Of a DNA stretch of 64,000 bases, positions 59,004 through 64,000 are shown in pieces. The number at the start of each line of letters is the position of its first letter. Positions within the stretch are counted from its first letter, which is position 1. The notes below the pieces were generated by a model that ran no database searches, was not told the DNA's origin, and worked only from the letters and a program-made list of their open reading frames with translations. Origin of the DNA: an uncultured Desulfobacter sp. (lineage in GTDB: Bacteria; Desulfobacterota; Desulfobacteria; Desulfobacterales; Desulfobacteraceae); assembly GCF_963666675.1 (NCBI RefSeq), contig NZ_OY762929.1:1860001-1924000 (forward strand), given 5' to 3'. A program made the translations under genes and the position numbers.

Positions 59004-61244
59004 TCAGGTGTTTTCAGTCCGGTTGCCTTTAAGGGTACCCCCAGGAAGGCGGACGGTCAGTGTGGTTCCGGTGGAATCACTTGAGTCCATCTCTAATTGC
59101 CCACCATGGATCTGGGTGAAAAGTTTGGCGGAGTATGTACCAAGCCCCGTTCCCCCTGATTTGCCGAAGGTGGCATATTTGTCAAAAAAGCTTGCGAATA
59201 TTTCATCCGGGACTTTGCCCTGGTTATGGATTTGAATTTGAATAAATTGTGAGTCCCGGCTGAGGTAAACCCATACCGTTTCATTTTCGGGACTGGCCTC
59301 CAGGGCATTTTTTAATAAATTCTGGAACAAGGTGAAGCAAAGAATCTCTTCGCCGGGGGCTATGAATGACGCATTGTCGTGTTCGGCGCTCTCCTGGATG
59401 TTAAAGCGGATAAAAACCTCCAATTGTGACGAAAATCCTTCAAGCTCGGAAATCACCCTTTGAATCAATGTTTTAAAGTCCAGATCAAACGGAGAAAATT
59501 GATACTGACCTGTTTCCATCTTATAAAGGTTCAACGAGGTATTAATCATTTCAATCATTCTGAATCCGGCAAGCTTAATATTTTCCAGGTGTTTTTCCTG
59601 GGTCTTTGTCAGGTTGTTTTCCATGCGGATCAGGGCGGGGATATTGATGATACCGGTCAAGGGGCCTTTAAGATCATGCCGGGTGATGTGGTCCACCTCT
59701 TCTTTTAATTTCTCCAGTTTTTTTCGCTCATTCACATCAATGATAAAGCTGTCAATCCATTGGACATCCGCATTACTCTGATCCGCTCTGATGCATGCGT
59801 TGACGGAGACCCAGATTTCACTGCCGTCTTTTTTTCCGGTTTTGAACTCAAAATTTTCCACGACCTTATTCCGTTTTAAAATTTTTCGAAAATGAACGTA
59901 TTCTTCAGGATCAGCAAACAGATTTTTTCCTTTATGGTCTATGGCATCCATGAGTGCCTTGCCGGAGTCATGCCCAAGCAGTTGTGCACATGCAGGATTC
60001 ATTGAGAACATGTCGCCCTTGGTTGTCTGGCTTGTGATGCACACCGGTGCCTCCTGGAAAATATGCAGGAACTTTGTCTCTGCTGCTTTCCTGGAACGGA
60101 TCTCCTTTTGGAGTATACGGTTGGTCTCTTCAAGATCCTGTGTTCTTTGCCGGATAATGCCCTCAAGTTTTTTGATCCCCAAGTGCCAGGAAACAAAAAG
60201 GAGCGTCTCCACCAGAGCAAAAACAATAAGGCCGTACAAAACGTTTATCAACAGGCCTTTTTTAAGGTTGTGAATCTCAGGCGAAATGTCGTGCCAGGCC
60301 ACAATATGGCCCACGGGTTTTCCATGCTTGAGGGTGGATTGATGATAATCCTTGAAGGGAAAGGAGCTGATGGCAAGGGGGGGATTCCTCTTTGACAGGA
60401 TCTGGGGTCGATTGTTAAAAATAACATCCGTCATTTCAGGTATTTTTAAAAGCGGTCTGTCTTCTGCGCCGGCTTGTTCGATCACAAGCCTGTCACCGAT
60501 GCGATCCTTTTTCAGTCGTAATTCTAAATATTCGGGCCAGACATATTTTTCTATATGTTCCCGGTTCAGCAGCACGGCGATATGATATCCCGTCGCTGAA
60601 TTCAAATAGTTCACAATCGATGCCATGGAGGTCCCGGCTTCAAGTGCCCCCACATGGATTTTTTTGCCTGTCCGGGGATCTTCGGCAAACACGGGCACGA
60701 CTCCCCGGATGCCTGAGTAAACCCGGCCCGTTTCAAACCCTTTGGTGGGTTTTTGGGTGGCATTGCAGTCCACCACCGTGAAACGGACCTGATCCATGCG
60801 ATCCCCGAATTTGTTTGGCGCATGGGTCCTGAGGAAAGAAAGAGAGCCGGGGCCTAAATGGAAATGCAGTTGCCTGACATCGTAATTCTCCTGCATTTTT
60901 TCCCATCCGGGTTTAACATGATTAAAAAGTTCTTCCCGCATACGCGCGGACGCGTTACCTCCGGCGCCGCCGCCTTCTTTTTCCACGGCAAGCTTTCCCT
61001 TCAAAAAACTTGCCGGTACATGAATGTCATTGGCAATATAGGTGGCGATCTGCTGCATATTGGTGGCACTGGCGCTCAGTGAGATTTGAAATCCGGATCG
61101 CAACGCCTCATTTCGTCTTTCAATCTCCTGCTCCAGCATCTGCCAGGCAGACAGATAATTGATAAATATGAAAAAAGAGTCCGTCAGAAGGATAACCGCA
61201 GTAACAACCCAGAACGCCTGCCACGGACGGGAAATAGCTGCCAT
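59004..61244 (-). CDS. dCache_3-type membrane histidine kinase
   Basis: This 746-residue protein has TM1 (about 10-32) and a large periplasmic domain (about 35-325) that matches the double sensory domain of two-component kinases (dCache_3) by pattern: DVRQLHFHLGPGSLSFLRTH, then KFGDRMDQVRFTVVDCNAT and GRVYSGIRGVVPVF. TM2 (about 332-352), a PAS domain (about 380-505), a HisKA domain with His523 in ITRHDLKGPLTGIINIP and a HATPase_c domain (LLKNALEASP, KSGGTGLGTYSAKL) follow. It lies downstream of the GGDEF-EAL gene at 61400 on the same strand with a 155-base gap; that protein's receiver is its most likely target. Confidence 0.9.
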   Translation of the reverse strand: MAAISRPWQAFWVVTAVILLTDSFFIFINYLSAWQMLEQEIERRNEALRSGFQISLSASATNMQQIATYIANDIHVPASFLKGKLAVEKEGGGAGGNASARMREELFNHVKPGWEKMQENYDVRQLHFHLGPGSLSFLRTHAPNKFGDRMDQVRFTVVDCNATQKPTKGFETGRVYSGIRGVVPVFAEDPRTGKKIHVGALEAGTSMASIVNYLNSATGYHIAVLLNREHIEKYVWPEYLELRLKKDRIGDRLVIEQAGAEDRPLLKIPEMTDVIFNNRPQILSKRNPPLAISSFPFKDYHQSTLKHGKPVGHIVAWHDISPEIHNLKKGLLINVLYGLIVFALVETLLFVSWHLGIKKLEGIIRQRTQDLEETNRILQKEIRSRKAAETKFLHIFQEAPVCITSQTTKGDMFSMNPACAQLLGHDSGKALMDAIDHKGKNLFADPEEYVHFRKILKRNKVVENFEFKTGKKDGSEIWVSVNACIRADQSNADVQWIDSFIIDVNERKKLEKLKEEVDHITRHDLKGPLTGIINIPALIRMENNLTKTQEKHLENIKLAGFRMIEMINTSLNLYKMETGQYQFSPFDLDFKTLIQRVISELEGFSSQLEVFIRFNIQESAEHDNASFIAPGEEILCFTLFQNLLKNALEASPENETVWVYLSRDSQFIQIQIHNQGKVPDEIFASFFDKYATFGKSGGTGLGTYSAKLFTQIHGGQLEMDSSDSTGTTLTVRLPGGTLKGNRTENT

Positions 61245-61399
61245 AATTTACGATGCTCTTATGATAATCGGATCTATTGGTTAATGGATATATTGTTTTG
61301 ATTCTATGGGAATCGACAACAGCCCTAAGGTGTTAAATTTAATATATAACTTTAAAGAAAAAATTGCAATTATTGTTGTGCCTAACCATGGAACACAGG

Positions 61400-63646
61400 T
61401 TAGGGCTCTTGATCAAGTAATCGTAAAAGATCGTGCTCGGGCATGGGACGGCCAAAAAAGAACCCCTGGACAATATCACATCCCAATTGTTCGAGAAGTT
61501 GGATCTGCCCTTCTTCTTCAACCCCTTCGGCAATGACCTGTAATCCTAAATTATGGGCCATATCAATAATTGTTTTGACCATGACTTTATCGTTGGGACT
61601 AACCAGGATATGCCTGATAAACGAGATATCTATTTTTACATAATCAATGGGAAGTTTTTGAAGATAAGCCAACGAAGAGTATCCGGTTCCAAAATCATCA
61701 AGGGCGATGGTAAACCCTTTTTGCTTTAGCAGCTTAAGGTTCTCAATGGCTTTTTCCGGATTTGACATGATAAGGGTTTCAGTGATCTCAAACTCAATAT
61801 TTTCCGGGGAAATTTTATATCGCCCAAGAATATCCGCCACCTTATCGGCCAAATCGTGTTGGTCCAGTTGTATTGCAGACACATTTACTGCGATATGGAC
61901 ATTTTTATGTCCCTTTTGCTGCAACGCCCGGCAGACTTTGCAGGCCGTATCAAGCACCCATTGGCCAATGGGAACAATCATGCCGTTTTTTTCGGCAATC
62001 GGGATAAACTCGGAAGGGGGAATAAATTTCCCCGCCTCTATTTCCCATCGGATCAAGGCTTCGGCGCCCATAATCTTGTTTTCTAAAAGTCTGATCTTTG
62101 GCTGGAAATATAGCAGGAACTGTTGATTGGTTACTGCTTTTCTCAGATTATTTCCGATCTCGAATAAATTCATTGAGGCCTGGTTCATGGATTCTGAATA
62201 AAAGGAAAAAATGTGTTTCCCCTTTTTTTTGGCATCATAAAGTGCGGTTTCCGTATTTTTTAATAAAACGCCCGGGGCTGTACCGTCTTCCGGGAATACG
62301 GCCGCACCAATACTTGCGGAAATAAAAATCTCTTTTTCCTTCACATGGACCGGTGCGTTAAATTCGTGAAGCAGTCTTTGGCATGCCTGGCCGATTTCAA
62401 AAATATCATTTGTATTTTGCAGGAGGATAATGAATTCATCTCCGCCCATACGGGCCATGGGCGTGTGTTTTGACGTCAGGCGGGCCAGCATGTCACTGGC
62501 TCTCAAGCAGTTCTTTAATCTGGCCGAGATGTCCTGTAGACATTTATCTCCGGTGTTGTGGCCCAGATTTTCGTTCACCTGATTGAAGTTATCAAGGTCG
62601 ATGAGTACCACGGCAAATTTTTTACCGTACCGTCCTGCATACTGGACTTCGGATTTCAGTGTTTTTAAAAAGAATTGCCGGTTCGGCAATCCGGTCAGGG
62701 TATCATGGTACGCTAAAAACCAGGCTTTTTCCTCTGCCTTTTTTCTGTCGATTCCCAATGCAATCTTGTCTGCGATTGAGGCAACGGCATCCAGCGCGGT
62801 ATTGTCAATGCGGTTTTTTGAAAACATCGCCACAACCCCCACCATTCGTCCACCGACAATCAGGGGATGCCCTGCAAAGCCCGTAATTTTTTCTTGGTTT
62901 AGCCACATTTTATCGTCGATGTCGGGGTCTCCAATAATTGAATTGGAAAGCACGGGGCCTTTCTTTTTGATAATTTTTTTTACTTTCAAAAATCCCGGGC
63001 AAACAATGCTGCACTTTCCGTCATGGGGGGTATACATCCCGTGGCTTGCGATGAGTTCGGGTTGATTTCTTTTATCATGTATGATCCAAATTTGGGTAAA
63101 TGCGGCATCAAGATAGTGGGCGATGGCGGTGCAGCATTCGCCGGCCATTTTGGTGATATCCCTTCCCTGGACAAGAATTGATCCGATTTCTGCAGCCATC
63201 ACGGCATGCCGGGTTCTCTCCTGTATTTTTTGTTCAAGGAAAAGGTTCTGGTCAAGAATTTGGTCGTGGTACGCTTTCATTTTCAAGCCGTTGCTGATTC
63301 GTGTGACCAGTTCCGCCTTTTCAATGGGTTTATTGAGCAGATCTGCCGCACCCATGCCCAGGGCTTTGAGCTTAAGCTTTGAATCATGCATCCCTGTGAC
63401 CATCACCACCGGAATGGATTTTGTTTTTTCATCGGCTTTGAGGGCTTTGAGCATTTCAAAACCGTCCTTTTCCGGCATGAGAATGTCACATAGCACCAGG
63501 TCAATTTTTTGTTCGCCAATAAGGCGGATACCTTCATCCACGCTTTGGGAGATATGAAATTGCCACTCGGCGGTATACTTTCGCAGTAGACGTTTTAAAC
63601 TTGTGAGGCTTTTGGGATCATCATCGACGAAAAGGATATCCTTCAT
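61400..63646 (-). CDS. REC-GAF-GGDEF-EAL c-di-GMP turnover protein
   Basis: ATG 63646 begins MKDILFVDDDPKSLTSLKRL at the receiver; a TTG at 63661 is an alternative. The protein has 748 residues. REC (about 1-125) has Asp54 in LVLCDILMPEKDG, followed by a short coiled coil and a GAF domain (about 150-300). A GGDEF domain (about 315-490) has intact ARMGGDEFIILL, and an EAL domain (about 500-745) has YFQPKIRLLENKIMGAEALI, DDFGTGYSSLAYL and KIDISFI. Both activities may be present. As in the protein at 21043 there is an insertion (LTSKHTPM) between the RASD inhibitory-site region and GGDEF. It diverges from an HDOD gene. Confidence 0.92.
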   Translation of the reverse strand: MKDILFVDDDPKSLTSLKRLLRKYTAEWQFHISQSVDEGIRLIGEQKIDLVLCDILMPEKDGFEMLKALKADEKTKSIPVVMVTGMHDSKLKLKALGMGAADLLNKPIEKAELVTRISNGLKMKAYHDQILDQNLFLEQKIQERTRHAVMAAEIGSILVQGRDITKMAGECCTAIAHYLDAAFTQIWIIHDKRNQPELIASHGMYTPHDGKCSIVCPGFLKVKKIIKKKGPVLSNSIIGDPDIDDKMWLNQEKITGFAGHPLIVGGRMVGVVAMFSKNRIDNTALDAVASIADKIALGIDRKKAEEKAWFLAYHDTLTGLPNRQFFLKTLKSEVQYAGRYGKKFAVVLIDLDNFNQVNENLGHNTGDKCLQDISARLKNCLRASDMLARLTSKHTPMARMGGDEFIILLQNTNDIFEIGQACQRLLHEFNAPVHVKEKEIFISASIGAAVFPEDGTAPGVLLKNTETALYDAKKKGKHIFSFYSESMNQASMNLFEIGNNLRKAVTNQQFLLYFQPKIRLLENKIMGAEALIRWEIEAGKFIPPSEFIPIAEKNGMIVPIGQWVLDTACKVCRALQQKGHKNVHIAVNVSAIQLDQHDLADKVADILGRYKISPENIEFEITETLIMSNPEKAIENLKLLKQKGFTIALDDFGTGYSSLAYLQKLPIDYVKIDISFIRHILVSPNDKVMVKTIIDMAHNLGLQVIAEGVEEEGQIQLLEQLGCDIVQGFFFGRPMPEHDLLRLLDQEP

Positions 63647-63802
63647 ATCAGTGGTTTCCAAAACAAAAAGTTAATGAGGTTACCTTGTATAGCGAACGAT
63701 GTATACTTTACAAAGTTTGAGATTAATGTCATATTTTCCATATCGTTTGTGCTAAATTTCGTTTCATCAATCTTAAGTAAACAGCTTTTAGAGGCGCCCT
63801 AA

Positions 63803-64000
63803 TTGAATAAAAAAAAAGCAGAATTTCTAAAACGATTTGGAAATATAAGGGATTTGCCTTCTTTGCCGTTAATTGTAACAAAAGTAAATCAAATGCTCAA
63901 TGATCCAAACACAACCAACACCTCTTTATGCAAGGTGATTGAAAAGGATCAGGCCATTGTATTTAAAATGCTTCAGCTGGTAAATTCAGCGTTTTTCGGA
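63803..64000 (+). CDS. HDOD-domain protein, N-terminal part
   Basis: The frame starts at TTG 63803 directly after an in-frame TAA at 63800, with GAGG (63791-63794) eight bases upstream, and is open to the window end (66 codons). The sequence has the start of an HDOD domain: RDLPSLPLIVTKVNQMLNDP, TSLCKVIEKDQAIVFKMLQL and VNSAFFG. HDOD proteins take part in regulation, often next to c-di-GMP enzymes, as here. The rest is outside the window, so further domains cannot be seen. Confidence 0.85.
   Translation, partial: MNKKKAEFLKRFGNIRDLPSLPLIVTKVNQMLNDPNTTNTSLCKVIEKDQAIVFKMLQLVNSAFFG

Noticed and set aside
1..64000. CRISPR array, tRNA/rRNA genes, integrase/transposase genes, prophage
   Set aside because: None was found on reading. 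The dispersed repeats are not regularly spaced and have no spacers, and no ORF has transposase or integrase motifs.

Overview
The window reads as chromosomal DNA of a Gram-negative, anaerobic respiring deltaproteobacterium, most likely a sulfate reducer of the Desulfobacteraceae type. This is inference from content: an octaheme tetrathionate-reductase-type cytochrome, a bd-superfamily oxidase-like protein fused to eight haem-c sites, a tungstate transporter, a molybdenum-storage-type protein, the carboxynorspermidine pathway and a very high load of PAS/Cache histidine kinases. There are no rRNA or tRNA genes, CRISPR arrays, transposases or phage genes.

Layout. 1-4172: branched-chain amino-acid-type ABC transporter operon livKHMGF (livK cut by the window edge), with a hairpin terminator or attenuator after livK. 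4214-8907 (minus): a TPR protein with a glycosyltransferase-like C-terminus, and tex. 9192-22917 (plus): a long signalling cluster, namely PAS kinase, PhnD-like binding protein, orphan TolC-type protein, second PhnD-like binding protein, a 52-codon membrane ORF, three tandem kinases sharing one unusual H-box (LHNVGN), and a receiver-GGDEF-EAL protein. 22944-25386 (minus): carboxynorspermidine dehydrogenase and decarboxylase. 25711-29818 (minus): a LivK-like lipoprotein followed 4 bases later by a Cache/PAS kinase whose core is a paralogue of the kinase at 9192. 30034-32348 (minus): octaheme cytochrome and cytochrome b. 32792-36064: Cache hybrid kinase. 36337-42868: molybdenum/tungsten region with a MoSto-like protein, a small basic protein and a PadR regulator diverging over two palindromes, a DUF4242-like protein, a sigma-54 activator and tupABC. 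42869-44052: 1.2 kb of repeats. 44053-50130: membrane protein, bd-like octaheme cytochrome and a CZB chemoreceptor in one operon, followed by a convergent unknown membrane protein. 51571-63646: HD-GYP response regulator, three large kinases and a second REC-GAF-GGDEF-EAL protein. 63803-end: start of an HDOD protein.

How it fits together. The region is dominated by environmental sensing (eight histidine kinases, two free-standing periplasmic binding protein types next to kinases, one chemoreceptor) feeding c-di-GMP turnover (two GGDEF-EAL proteins, one HD-GYP), interleaved with electron-transfer complexes and metal supply. Several intergenic spaces are filled by hairpin-forming repeats. One family of about 95 bp occurs about ten times, and in at least two places its edge supplies the stop codon of the neighbouring gene.

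The most novel-looking items are the PhnD-like/TolC/LHNVGN-kinase cluster, the MoSto-like gene near a tungstate transporter, the octaheme bd-like complex with its own chemoreceptor, and the repeat families. Functions are read from motifs only; no database search was possible.
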